This document shows, piece after piece, positions 48,305 to 60,130 of a stretch of DNA of 64,000 bases (positions within the stretch are counted from its first letter, which is position 1; every line of letters starts with the position of its first letter). The notes under the pieces were generated by a model, which ran no database searches, was not told the DNA's origin, and was given only the letters and a program-made list of their open reading frames with translations. Location: NCBI GenBank assembly GCA_941918925.1, contig OW799233.1, positions 157,212,845 through 157,276,844 of the forward strand, read 5' to 3'. The position numbers were made by a program, and so were the translations under genes. This DNA is from Phyto melanocephala (taxonomy: Eukaryota; Arthropoda; Insecta; Diptera; Rhinophoridae).

Positions 48305-48968
48305 AACAAGTAAGAGTGCTATATTCGGCCATACCGAATCTTATATACCCTTCACAACGTGTAGTCACGCAATAACAATAGTTTGTATCACCATTCATCC
48401 CATATGAAATACGTACATACATATAAGAAACATACATATATAAAAACATCCCATTGTTGTTAAAAAAAAAAAATTTAAAAAATTAAAAAAAAAATAATAA
48501 ATATAATACAAAAAAAAAATAAAAAAAAAAATTAAAAGAAAATAATAAAAATATAAATAACATATTAAATAAAAAATAAAAAAAAAATTTTTTTTTGGCT
48601 CAGCTGGGATTCGATGCTACGTCTACTGTAGCCAGTATACACGTTTGTATGTATGTATGTTGTTGTTGTAATTTTTTTGTGAAAAAAAATCGAGGTGGTC
48701 GTGGGTTTCTGCTCATATCTCAGTTGTTTATGTACCGAATATTTCAGATATTTTAATACCTCCACCCGGGTCCAAGCGATGTCGGGGGGCCTCAAAAAGT
48801 TGATTTCAACATACACAAGGACAGACGGACATACTGACAGAGCTTAATCGACCCCCCTATTCATAAGCTTTCAGTAAATATATACTTTATGGGGTCGGAA
48901 ATGAAAATTGTAGAAATTTTACACGGAATGACAAACCTATACCCTTTTCACTGTGTGAAGGCTATAAA
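48305..48968 (+). repeat. Family-A repeat, near-complete + copy
   Basis: It starts AACAAGTAAGAGTGCTATAT with TTCGGCCATACCGAA, contains an A-rich tract (48465-48592) and ends TTCACTGTGTGAAGGCTATA. It lies tail-out to the preceding - copy, the reverse of the arrangement at 36-38 kb. Confidence 0.8.
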
Positions 48969-49369
48969 AACTTTTGTATTAACTTGATATAATTTTTTTC
49001 TACATACATATAAAGGTAGTCACTAAAACATTACGACAATAGTCACAACGTGATTTTTGAGATGAAAAAGCAGACGGAATTATTTGAAATTTGAACAGTA
49101 GTCATCATGGCCGTCATAGATTTTAAACTTTTTACATCGTATTCTATTTTGCAAATCAAGCGTTTTCGTTTGATACTTCTACTAACTCTCTTAGTTTGTT
49201 AATTTTAGGAAAAACACCGAAGCAGTTGTATTTTGGTCCTTACATCTCAGTTAGTTTCAAACCGCTTTATTAGTTTTTTTTTCAGAAATAATTTCCTAGG
49301 CAACGGCTTGTCACTAAGTTTCTAAAATGGACTTAAATATTAATTTTTATTGTAAAAATATGAAAAAAC

Positions 49370-49600
49370 AGCTAATCGTGTTTATTTGTATATATCTCAG
49401 AAACTTATGAAGCGATTGTGCTGGATTTCAATAGTGCTTTATACCCCATAATTTCCAAAAGATTGATGCCATATACAGGTCTGCGCAATATGTGGGATCT
49501 TCTTAAATTTGATTTGAACCAACAACCAGACAGACTTAAATTGCTCAATCGACTGTCCTATTCATATGCTTTCAGAAAATACTTAGCGACATTATCTCTA
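49370..49600 (+). repeat. Diverged family-A fragment
   Basis: It contains ATATCTCAGAAACTTATGAA, GATTGATGCCATATACAGGT and TTCATATGCTTTCAGAAAAT in the family-A order, but with many substitutions. This is an older copy. Confidence 0.6.
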
Positions 49601-49979
49601 TTTTTCCACTTTGCTAGCGCTTAGCACAACACTTGCCGCTCTTGACTATGTTTGGCTTTAAATAATATAATATAAATATATAGCTGCTAGTTGCCGAATT
49701 TAAGCAACTGCCGGCGAACGAAGCAGACGCAGGTCTCTGCACAGAATTCAGGCAGAACTAAAAAATCCGGTGGAATAAACACTGTTTGATTTTCCTAATG
49801 AAAGTTATAATTTAATTTTTTAAAGAAGTTTTTAAAGCAGTTTTTAATTAATTGTGAATCAATTGTATATCAATAAATTTTGATAAAAATGTTAGATACA
49901 GCACGAGCTATGGACTATCGGAAAATATTTAGTCACACCAGCATGTAAAAATTAAATAAATTCCGTAAAAGCTATGACA

Positions 49980-51220
49980 ATGACAATGGCCACTGAAAAT
50001 ATACTATCAATTTGGCCAATAGAGATACAGGTAAAATATGAAGCGGCTTTAGCTGCTACGAGATTAATGGCAATAGATTAATGGCTTATAAGAGAACATA
50101 AGACCAGATACCAAAAAATAACGGATATCCTACCGATGGGAAATATTACGGATGTAATATGTGATAAAATCCCGATGAGATATGAAAATACAAATTGCAT
50201 CACAATAATACAATAACCAGGATAGGAAACACCTATGGAATCGATCTTTATACAGATGGTTCAAAGATTGGTGACCAAACTGAAGTGGGCTAATACGACA
50301 TAAGCCGAAACAGAAGCAAATACTTCCGTCTACCAGATCACAACACTATTTTCCAGGCTGAGATCATGGCGATTACGGAAGGAATTAAATGGATAAAGGA
50401 AACGAATAGCGAAACCCCGATTCGTATCTTTACGGATAGCCAATCAGTGATTAAGACATTAAGAAAGGAGAAAGTTGAATCCCGGAACGTTTTGCAATGC
50501 AAGAGAGAGATAAACTCATATGCAAATTGTGAACATCTGGAGATAATATGGATACCAAGCTATCAGTGGCTGATCGGAAACGAGAAAGCCGACAAATTAT
50601 CCAAAATGGGAGCTCTTCTGAGTACTATAACTTTGGAGAACGCCAAACCCCTTAAACGATTTAAGGATGAACTTAAACGTTGGGCGATGGAGGAACATGT
50701 CAGAAAATGGCAAAGCACTGATATCGGTAAGGTGACAAGAACACTATGGGGTGACCCAAATCTTGAGAAATCAAAGGAAATTCTGAGACTGAATAGACCA
50801 ACACTTATGAGACTTACCAGTGTGATTACAGGTCATACGGCGTTGATAACTCATCTAGCTCGCATGAAACTATCAGAAGAGACAACATGCAGAGTATGCG
50901 AGGAAGAGGATGAGACTTTGACACACTATCTCTGTCATTGTCCTGCGTTTGGGCATATTAGACGCGAGAATTTTACAGTGGATACTATGACGAATTTGGA
51001 GTACCTGGGGAACTCAAACTGGATCCATAAGGAATAACATTGAGGGGACTGAGTTCTTGAACTAGTCCGATATTTATTTATGGGAAATTATGATTATGGT
51101 TTTAAATTGGGAATTCCGGTTCCCACATGGAGTGCACAACATGCCAACTGGGCATAAGTGTATACCTGTCATGGGTTTGGGCTTTTAGTGCCCCTCCTTT
51201 TCAACATAACCTTACCTAAA
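49980..51220 (+). pseudogene. Truncated LINE 3' part: RNase H and C-terminal zinc-knuckle-like domain
   Basis: It reads EAALAATRLMAID near 50040. DLYTDGSK (50244 on) is the first RNase H aspartate block, followed by a stop in GDQTEVG. QAEIMAI supplies the Glu, FTDSQSVIKTL the second Asp, and IWIPSYQWLIGNEKADKLSK the last Asp. All four D-E-D-D residues are visible. A tail with CRVCEEEDETLTHYLCHCPA is the usual cysteine/histidine motif of I/Jockey-type elements. The reverse transcriptase part is absent, and the stops make it inactive. Confidence 0.85.
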
Positions 51221-52714
51221 AGCTATGTCAATTAAAATTTTTTTTGCTCCTTATTGACTTGTTTTAATTAGTATTTTGTTCATATATCAATGTTTATTTA
51301 AACAATTTATTAGGTTGAAACAACAATAACCGACCACACACACGCGCCTTGCAGCTTGTCAAGTTTTTGTTTTTGTTTTAATTTTTTTTTTGGACCTTTA
51401 TATGCTTCTTTGCACTTTAAAAAAGCCTCACGTGTGTCTATCGAAGCATTTAATCATTTAAGCCTTATTAGTAGTTGTTTAGCTCATGCGCCATCACTTA
51501 CCACCACTACGACTACCTTTTGTCTTTTTTTTTAGATTTTCAACAATAAAAAAAGGAAAGAAAAAATGTTTCAACTACTTAATTGTCTTAAATAACCATA
51601 ATTTTTGGAGGTCCTTTTTAAACGTTATTGTTGTCTTATTTAATGTTTTTTAATTTTTTTTACTTCCGATTATTTCAAACTTTCATTTTTGACACTTTTT
51701 CTGCTTATTCTGATGTGTGTATGCATGTTAGTTATGCTGTTAATTTTTTTATTTTTAATAGTTTTGTTCATCGCAAGTTTTTAATTTCGTTTATGAAACA
51801 GATGTTTAGTTTGAGGTTTTTTCTCTCTTTAGTTGGCCAATAATAAGTATGTGTTTTGGAATCCCTACAAGGTTAAGTGCAATTTTTGTTTGAATTTTTT
51901 TCAAGTTTCTTGAATTGTCATAGTGTGTGGCATTATTTTAAATACTATGTGTTTACTTAAAACATAATTAAGATTTGTATGATCCAAAGATTGTTGATCG
52001 TTGACAATAAATACCCATGTGCTGTGTTTTAAATTGACATTTTTTTTATGATTTTAATTGAGATGTATGCCTAATTTAATTTATTAAATTTAAATTTAAT
52101 ATCCATATATTATATTATATATACATATTATATATACATATATAATTTTATATGTTTAATATTCATTTTTCAAGTGCTAGGTTAAAAGCATATTTTTTCA
52201 TAAAAGTTTTATCTAACATTTTTAAACAAAGGAATGTGGTGCTGCATTTATTCGTTTACATTAAGATTATCTGCAAATTTTATTCGGGAATTCATAGACA
52301 AATTGGTAAATTTATGTTTACAAAGTGCATGACTGAATATGAGATCACTAGAAATTTAATAGTTGTGGCAACATTTGCTAATTGATAGAGAATGAATAAT
52401 AGTGGGATTCACAATGAAACAAAGGATCAAAATAATAGTAGCGAATAAATATTTTATCACAAAAAGCATATCATCAACATGTTAACGTCAGAATTTCGTC
52501 CTCTGAAAAATTAATTCTTTTCTAAGATCATCGTCATCACTAACATGGCACTGTAAGAGATTTGCATGTCACTACGACGCATTTAAAAAAAAAAGACTGT
52601 TTTTTCCATATAAGGTACAGTAGATGTCAGAAATAAAATCAATTTTTTTTTTTAATCTGATTATGACTGATGAATGACTTTATTAGTAGGGCGAGTCGTA
52701 GGTTTTGGGGTTCT
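51221..52714. other. Intergenic DNA, nothing recognised
   Basis: It is A/T-rich with GC-richer patches at 51320-51345 and 51420-51500. There are TATATA stretches near 52105-52150. I could not support a gene or paired repeat. Confidence 0.45.
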
Positions 52715-52930
52715 TCAAATCCAATAGCCATTCATCAACGCCAATTGCACCCCATTAGGTGTATAGTATGGTGTAGAATTACATTTGAAAATTTCATTGG
52801 GCCTTACTTCTTCGAAAACTAAGATAGAAGTGTTGTAACCGTACCCTATTATAAGGCTTTTTAATTGCAACTCCGATCGCATAGAAATTATAATTTTTAT
52901 AAAATTTACCAAGTCAGAGAGACCAATCAA
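52715..52930 (-). other. Open protein-like stretch, unidentified
   Basis: The minus strand reads SMRSELQLKSLIIGYGYNTS, then ILVFEEVRPNEIFKCNSTPY and YTPNGVQLALMNGYWI with a stop. The residues look like a folded-protein fragment, but no splice borders or family are recognised. Confidence 0.22.
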
Positions 52931-53256
52931 AAAGTCTATCCCTCATATTTACTTTAAGCACATACGATTTTTTAACCAATTATTTTCAATAGTGAAACGC
53001 AGTCTCTTGTGATAGTAACTGGCTTGAGTTCTAACACTTTATATGAAAAAGACCTGTCACTTTAACATGGTGTTGTTCTAGAACAGGGTTAATTGCTAAA
53101 TTTTTTACGCTATGCAACAGAGAACGGAGAGCCTTTTGTTGACAATATACATCAATTTAGTACAGCAATGCATGATATGATTCACAATAAGGAAGTGTAA
53201 CGAATAACGAATCATGCATTGCTTGTCTTTTATAAAAGTAAACTAATAGTTGCAAA

Positions 53257-53350
53257 AGCAACGAATACTGAGCGAATGGTATGAATAGTTTTAATGCTGA
53301 TTAAATAAGCAACGAATACTTAGCGAATGGTGTGAATGGTTTTAATGCTT
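53257..53350 (+). repeat. Short tandem duplication
   Basis: AAGCAACGAATACTGAGCGA and its TGG-TGAATGGTTTTAATGCT continuation occur twice in a row with a few differences. The unit is about 55 bp. Confidence 0.7.
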
Positions 53351-54074
53351 GTAGCATGATACAACAATTGAACTTAATACATTTCTGGTGTTGAAAAAAA
53401 TTAAATTAAATTACCAAATCGTTTATCTTCTTACATCAATTAGTACAAATACATATATAAATTTTTGAGAAACTATTAAGGTCGCCAAATATATTTGTGT
53501 TTCTTAGACTTTATGTTTTATATAACATATGTATGTATATTTGGATTATGGAAGTTTTCCGTTTGTATAATTAATAAAAATAATTTTATTTTATAAATTT
53601 TTCTGTTTATTGTTTTTAGCATTGTGCATTTTTAGACATATTTTTAGTTTTTTTTTATTTAATAAACACGGCCAAAATTGAATTTTAAAAGCTAAAAACA
53701 GATAAAATAATACGTTTCTGGGTAAGAGACCGAAACTTGGTCGTCATCTTGTGCTCAAGCTTAGGTTAAAGCTTAAATGTATAAACCAAACAAAAGTTTC
53801 AACGTTAATATTTTTTGATGTGCCAGGTTTTGAAGTCAAAGTGATGGATTCGGATAACCTAGGTATGATTCTTTGTTTTTATTTTTGTTTACTTAGCCAG
53901 AATGCATAATTCAAATAATTTGGTAATTTCAAGAATTTTGTGTTTTTTTTAGACAGATTTGAAGTTATTTTTGAATTTTAAAAGTCAATTTGTTCATTTC
54001 TCGATGAAATACGACCATTATTCTTTTTGTTTTAGAACAGAATTAATTGCTAAATTTTTCACACTATGCAACAT

Positions 54075-55104
54075 TAGGGTGATTGGCTCGGTTTTACAAC
54101 CGGTGGAAAATCCGTTTTTTTCCTCTTTCAGCTGGCGGTTTTTTCTAAATGTTGATTTTTCGAATATCGAATACACCGGTTTTTATATCCGAAAAAGCCA
54201 GTTTTTTTATTTTTTTAAGTTTATTTTCATATATCCTTGTAACCAATCATACCATAGTATAGTTAGTACGCGAAAAGTTTCCAAAAACAAAAACTATTAA
54301 ATATTCTTCCATAATATTCTAACAAATTTATTTGTTGTTTAAAAAACATATGTAAAAAAAGAAAAATAATTGAGCTTAAATATTATTTTTTATAAGATAT
54401 AAATCTAACGTAAAAAGTTAAAGATAATCGAAGCATAAACTTAGCTGATCGATCACTTAGGTAAAAAGTGTATTTACAATAAAGAAAAACTAATAATCTC
54501 TCCTTTCAGATCCTAATTTTAATTAATGGTATGGAGTGTCTGTCAACTTAAATTTCAATTAAACTATCGGACAAACTAGATTATGCCTATATTTGTAAGT
54601 CTGTCAGGGGTATAAGAAATAATTTTTAAAATGATTTTTTTTTTCTCCCTAGCCTTAAATATGTGTTTCAAATTAGAGAAATCATTTCAAACAAAATACG
54701 TTAGTGCATATTAGTTTAAAAGATCTATTTAACATTTAAAAAATTTACAGAAGGGGATACAAAAATTTATAACAGCCTTAAAAAAAGTCTTATTTATTTA
54801 TGTATTAGTTTATTGTATTTATTTATTTTACTTGTAAAGAGTACCTTTTGCTCTTAAATTCAACTAATTAAAACCAAATGGGTCAACTGCATTCATGTCA
54901 TATTTCATATTTAGATATAATTTTTATTATTATCTTTTTTTTACAATATTTTTTAATTTTTTCTTTAAATATTATATTTTATATATTCGAACCGGTTAGC
55001 CGGTTTTTTCTCAATTTTCAAAATAGCAACCGGTTTTTTTTAAATTCTAAATTTCAAACCGGTTTTCAAGGTATCTTAAAAAAGTCAAATAATCGATCAC
55101 ACTA
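54075..55104. mobile_element. 1.03-kb hAT-like non-autonomous element with 8-bp duplication
   Basis: TGCAACAT occurs exactly at both borders (54067-54074 and 55105-55112). The ends are TAGGGTGATTGGCT and, inverted, TAGTGTGATCGATT. The 8-bp duplication and YAG-G-G-type tip fit hAT. The interior has repeated ACCGGTTTT motifs (for example at about 54170 and 54990-55065) but no intact transposase. It sits inside an older repeat, since TTAATTGCTAAATTTTTTAC...CTATGCAACA also occurs at about 53090. Confidence 0.82.
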
Positions 55105-55150
55105 TGCAACATGTCACCTTACTAGTGCTGTAATAAAAAAAAAAAAAAAA

Positions 55151-55980
55151 TCTATATATATAAAAGTAAAACTCTGTGTGTGTGTGTGTTAGCTATAGAC
55201 TCCGAAACTGTAAAACCGATCGGACTCAAACTTTGGCAAGTTATTGTACACATACCAGGGAGTGTTTATGGGTGGAAAAAAGTGGGCGGGACCACGCCCA
55301 TAAAAAATTAGTTATCATTTTTAGCTACTTGCGCTTGACCGATTTTTCTAAAACTTTGCACACATACTGAGCTGTCATTACTATATAATTTCGTGATTAG
55401 AAAAGTGGGCGGGGTTACGCCCATAAAAAAGTTAAATTTTGAGGTACTTGCACTGCACCGATTTTTCTGAAACTTTGCACACATATTGAGCTGTCATGAC
55501 TATACAATTTCGTAATTAGAAAAGTGGACAGTGTCACGACCATAAAAAAAGTTATAATTTTGATGTACTTGCACTGGATCAATTTTTCTAAGACTTTGCA
55601 CACATATTGAGCTGTTATAGTGCTACGCCCATAACAAAAAGTTATAATTTTTAACTTCTTGCGCTTGATCGATTTTTCTGAAACTTTACACACACATATT
55701 GAACTCTCATGATTATACAATTTTCGTGATTAGAAAAGTGGGCAGTGCCACGCCCATAAGAAATAAGTTATCATTTTCAGCTACTTGAACTTCACCTATT
55801 TTTTTAAAACTTTGCACACATATTAAGCTGTCCTGACTATACAGTTTCGTGATTAGAAAAGTAGGCAGTGCCACGCCCATTAATAGAGTTGTAATTTTTA
55901 GCTTTTTGATATTCAATTAAAATTCAGAATGCATTTTTTTTCATTAAGGGGCGTAGCAACGCGTGCCGGGCTTTTTTAGT
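55151..55980 (-). repeat. Family-B dispersed repeat, copy 3
   Basis: It reads TCTATATATATAAAAGTAAA at the left and GCGTAGCAACGCGTGCCGGG at the right, the reverse of copies 1 and 2. It carries at least five GGGCGTGGC-type modules. Confidence 0.85.
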
Positions 55981-56180
55981 ATAATATAAAAGATATGCCT
56001 AGGACTATAATGTATGTACAAACGAATTTCTTTTAAAATATGTTTTAGTTTTAACAGCTTTAAATCCGTTACTGGATGTGTCCCTTTTTAACCGCTCAGG
56101 ATCAATAACTTTCGCATACATATTTACATAAATGTATTTATTTCAAAGAGGCTTAAGGTCAAGTCGCTACAATTTCTTTA
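55981..56180. repeat. Flank duplicated together with family B, unit 1
   Basis: AGATATGCCTAGGACTATAA, ATGTATGTACAAACGAATTT and GTGTCCCTTTTTAACCGCTC recur in the same order at 56865-57106. About 45 bases present in the second copy are missing here, after AACCGCTCA. Confidence 0.85.
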
Positions 56181-56864
56181 TCTATATATATAAAATTGAA
56201 ACTCTGTGTGTGTGTGTTAGCTATAGACTCCGAAACTGTAAAACCGATCGGGCTCAAACTTTGGTAAGTTGTTGTACACATACCATATCATTTTTAGCTA
56301 CTTGCACTTGACCGATTTTTCTGAAACTTTGCACACATATCGAGCTGTCATGACTAAATAATTTCGTGATAAGAAAAGTTGGCGGGGCCACGCCCCTAAA
56401 ATAGTTTTAATTTTGAGGTACTTGCACTGGACCGATTTTTATGAAACTTTGCACACATACTAAGCTGTCGCAACCATATAATTTCGTGATTAGAAAAGTG
56501 GGCAGGGCCACGCCCATAAAAAAAGGTTATAATTTTGAGGTACTTGCACCAGACCGATTTTTCTGAAACTTTTCACACATATCGAGCAGTCATGACTAAA
56601 TAATATCGTGATTAGAAAAGTGGGAAGTGCCACGCCCATAAAAAAAGGTATTATTTTGAGGTACTTTCACTAGACCGATTATTCTGAAACTTTGTACACA
56701 TATTGAGCTGTTACGACTTTACAATTTCGTTATTAGAAAAGTGGGCAATGCCACGCCCATAAAAAATTATAATTTTTAGGTTTTTGCACTTGATATTCAA
56801 TTAAAATTCAGAATGCATTTTTATTCATTAAGGGGCGTAGCAACGCGTGCCGGGCTTTTCTAGT
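56181..56864 (-). repeat. Family-B dispersed repeat, copy 4
   Basis: It has the same orientation as copy 3, from TCTATATATATAAAATTGAA to CGTGCCGGGCTTTTCTAGT. It is shorter, and its first module is truncated. It probably arose by tandem duplication with copy 3. Confidence 0.85.
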
Positions 56865-57106
56865 ATAATATAAAAGATATGCCTAGGACTATAATGTATG
56901 TACAAACGAATTTCTTTTAAAATATGTTTTAGTTTTAACAGCTTTAAATCCGTTACGTGATGTGTCCCTTTTTAACCGCTCAAGATTGATTTTACGGTAC
57001 AAATAAGTTTTCAATAATTGTCACAAATTACCCGTTTCGCATACATATTTACATAATGTATTTATTTCAAAGAGGCTTAAGGTCAAGTCGCTACAATTTC
57101 TTTATT
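56865..57106. repeat. Flank duplicated together with family B, unit 2
   Basis: This is the fuller copy of the 55981-56180 flank, ending AAGGTCAAGTCGCTACAATT. Its last 43 bases are also inverted at 57220-57266 (ATGTAGCGACTTGACCTTGA), making a separate hairpin. Confidence 0.8.
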
Positions 57107-57668
57107 TTCTAATAAAACTTGAGATTTTGTAAAATTTTTTTTTTTCAATATTACGAGCGCCTTCGGTGCTCTTCTTCAGGAAAAAAAGACTTGAGTAAAG
57201 CCGTCAGTACACGAAAATGTAATGTAGCGACTTGACCTTGAGCCTGTTTGAAATAAATACATTTACATAATATAAGGTCGGAAAGGACATAATAAATATT
57301 TACATAATTTATTTATAAATATATGTAAAACTTAGCGAAGCCTGAAATAAAAACAGTTGCTCTCTCACGTTAACAAGAAGGTGTTGTCAATTTATCACCA
57401 TCGTTAGGTGATTTTGAAAATTATAACAGTTTTTAACTTGACATTTTATCATTTTATTGCATTTAAAACAAACTAAAGTAACCCCGAAAAATATTTTTTT
57501 AATTTTAAGATAATGGACAAACCCACCAAAAAAATTTAGAGAATTATTTTATTTATTTTACGAAATTGAGGATCTATTTTCTTACTTTTAAATATGAATT
57601 AAATAAAAATAAAATAATTCCCAAAAGTCGTTTATTTTTCTCTATTTAAAAATTTGTGGACTATATTT

Positions 57669-57895
57669 CTGTGGCTTGGAGCTTAAAGGGCCAATGTCAC
57701 TATTTTGCTCTTTTGAGTTAATCATTGCATTAGATTTGTTTTCTTGCTCTATTTCATTATGGTAAAACAGCTAAAGTCATACTTAACCCAGAACAGCTTT
57801 ATAAATAAAATGCTGGCCTATAAAAGTTAAAGTTCAATTCCAATTTTCTCAAAAGTAAATATTTTGACATTGGACCTTTTAGCTCCAAGCCACAG
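57669..57895. repeat. 227-bp TIR element, CTGTGGCTTGGAGCT ends
   Basis: The left end is CTGTGGCTTGGAGCTTAAAG and the right end, inverted, is CTGTGGCTTGGAGCTAAAAG. Pairing continues through CCAATGTCA to about 31 bp. ATTT is present on both sides as a possible target duplication. Confidence 0.75.
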
Positions 57896-60130
57896 ATTTA
57901 AGGAACTAGTTCATTAACAACTTGGTCCTTACCGCCGCAAACAGCATAACCAAATATGCGGATAGCAATTTTCAATATTCAAAAAAAAAAATGTTATAGC
58001 TAAAATTCTTTTCAACGTATTTTAAACTTAATAAAACCTAAATTAAATAAAAACAAACAGCAACAATCATTATTACTTGTATCATTACAAATTTATTTAA
58101 TTTTAGATGAATACAAAATTGCGCAAAAAGTGCAGAGAAAAGAATTCTGAAGATATTTTGTAGCACACTTGTACTATTAAAGAATTTGTTTTCGTTAATT
58201 TTTTTGGGTTGATTTGTTATCTTTTTTTTGCTGAAGAGGAAGTGGCAAATTACATTTAATTTTATCAGTGAATAAAATTAAATGAAGCGAAAAAAAACTA
58301 AACACAAGATTTTCGAGGTCGAACGTCCGTTCATACGTTGGTTCCTTCATCAATTCATCTCGTTCTTTTCAAAAGACATTATCTTTTTTGTTTTTCTTTT
58401 TTTTTTTTAACAAGTAACAACAAGTATAATATAGAGAAAGAAGAAGTGTGGGTACGAGTAGATTTTTTTTCTTCCTTAAACAGTTTCAATTTGTTTTTAA
58501 TTTTTCGTATTTTGTGCTGCTAGTAGTATTGCTCCCTGAGAAGTGGTTAGTGGTAGAGTAGTACGAGGATCTGTAGAAGTATTTTTCTTTTAAGTTGAAA
58601 TTGACTTTTTTGTTAAAATGATTTGCTCAAATATGTATAAAATAAAAATTTTGTTGTTAAATTTAATTTGATCATTACTTTGGCTTTCGTCCGAAACGTT
58701 CAGGTGTGTGAAATTGTTTTAAATGTTTTACATGAAAATGCCATTTAAATGTTCAACATTGGAGGAGTTTAATTTGATCTTATTTTTCTCTTGTATTTTG
58801 TTGAATTTGTGGAATGTTGTAGGCATGCAAACAAGTATCATTGGACATACAAACATGCATCGTGGTACATATTAAACACATATAATGACCTTAACCGCTA
58901 ATGTATCCTCTAACCTATCGATTATTGCTAAAACGCGTGTTTTTATTTGTAATTGTTGTTTTAAATACTAAATTAAAATTAGAACTTAATATAAGATGAA
59001 AATTATCACTGAATAAACTCGTGTTGCCAGAAATAAGAAATTAAAAGAAAGGAAAAATAGAACATGTTACAAAAAATCAAGCTTGTATACAAATTTTATG
59101 AAATATCCAGCTTTTAAATTTTTTTTTAAACGTTATTTACTAAAAAAAAGGAAATTTTGATATAAAATTTAGATTTTTTCCTTCTTTTAATTTCTTTTTT
59201 TGTTGCATACTATTAAGTTTACGATGTAAAATTTTAACACAATTTAGCGATAAATTATGTATTTGCTAATTGAGGACACATATTTTGGTAATTAAAAAAA
59301 AAAAAAACTAGAAGCAAAATCTAAATTTGGAAGTAAAGGGTAAACGAAAAGACTTTAAAAAATCTTTAAAGGATTAACCAGCCAACACTGCAATCTGATA
59401 TTAATTTACAATTTCTACTTTCCCGGTTACGTTCTTTTCGTGCGCTCTCTTTCGTTTCATATCATTAACAGGGATGACACTTTGGTCCAATCGGACTAAA
59501 ATTGGTATATTTTTTTTAATTTCACCACAACTTGTTGGCTTGGTTGGTTTGTTTAAATTTTTTAAAGCTTTTATTGTTTTTATTTAAAGAGACAAAGTTA
59601 AAATAGTTTGTCAATATAAATATTATAAAAAATATAGTTTAAATATAAATGTTCTTAAATTTTTTTATTCAAATTAAATGTACAAGAGCTCTCTGTATTT
59701 GCAATTGAAACATTTAACTGTAGTAAATAACTTTAATTGTCAATACATAGTATTCAGTTGACATAAAATATAGAAAACTTACGCTGTAGAGTTAGTGACA
59801 TTTAAAACAGTCCTTTCTAAAAGGGTTAATATAGATATATAGAGATAGAAAATTAGTTTACCATGATCAAGACTTAGTAAGTATTAATAAAAATAAATGC
59901 ATTTTAGAAACGTTTAAACACTACTTATTAAAATTAATAGATTAGTTTTAATTATTTATTTTGTTTCTGGGTTTAAAATAGTGTATATGCATTTCACTGG
60001 TGCTTATGCTAGTACAACAACAGTAGTATAACTTAACCAAATTTTTAATAAAGTTTCAAAAGTTCTGCTACTTTCGTGTCTCTATATACGGCATTAGCAC
60101 AGCTTAAATATAACAACCAAATAAATATTT
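57896..60130. other. Intergenic DNA, nothing firmly recognised
   Basis: There are GC-richer patches at 58315-58375 and 59420-59480. On the minus strand the first carries a 51-codon frame (MKEPTYERTFDLENLVFSFF start). These could be 5' exon or promoter DNA of a neighbouring gene, but I cannot support a call. Confidence 0.4.

Noticed and set aside
53959..54300. 113-codon plus-strand frame
   Set aside because: It runs across the left border of the hAT-like element and is phenylalanine/serine-rich from T-runs, so it is not a gene.
54878..55192. 104-codon plus-strand frame
   Set aside because: It lies across the right end of the hAT-like element and the start of a family-B repeat. Its composition is that of T-rich repeats.
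58338..58523. 61-codon plus-strand frame near 58.4 kb
   Set aside because: It is dominated by TTT/TTC runs with no signal, splice context or conservation that I can judge.
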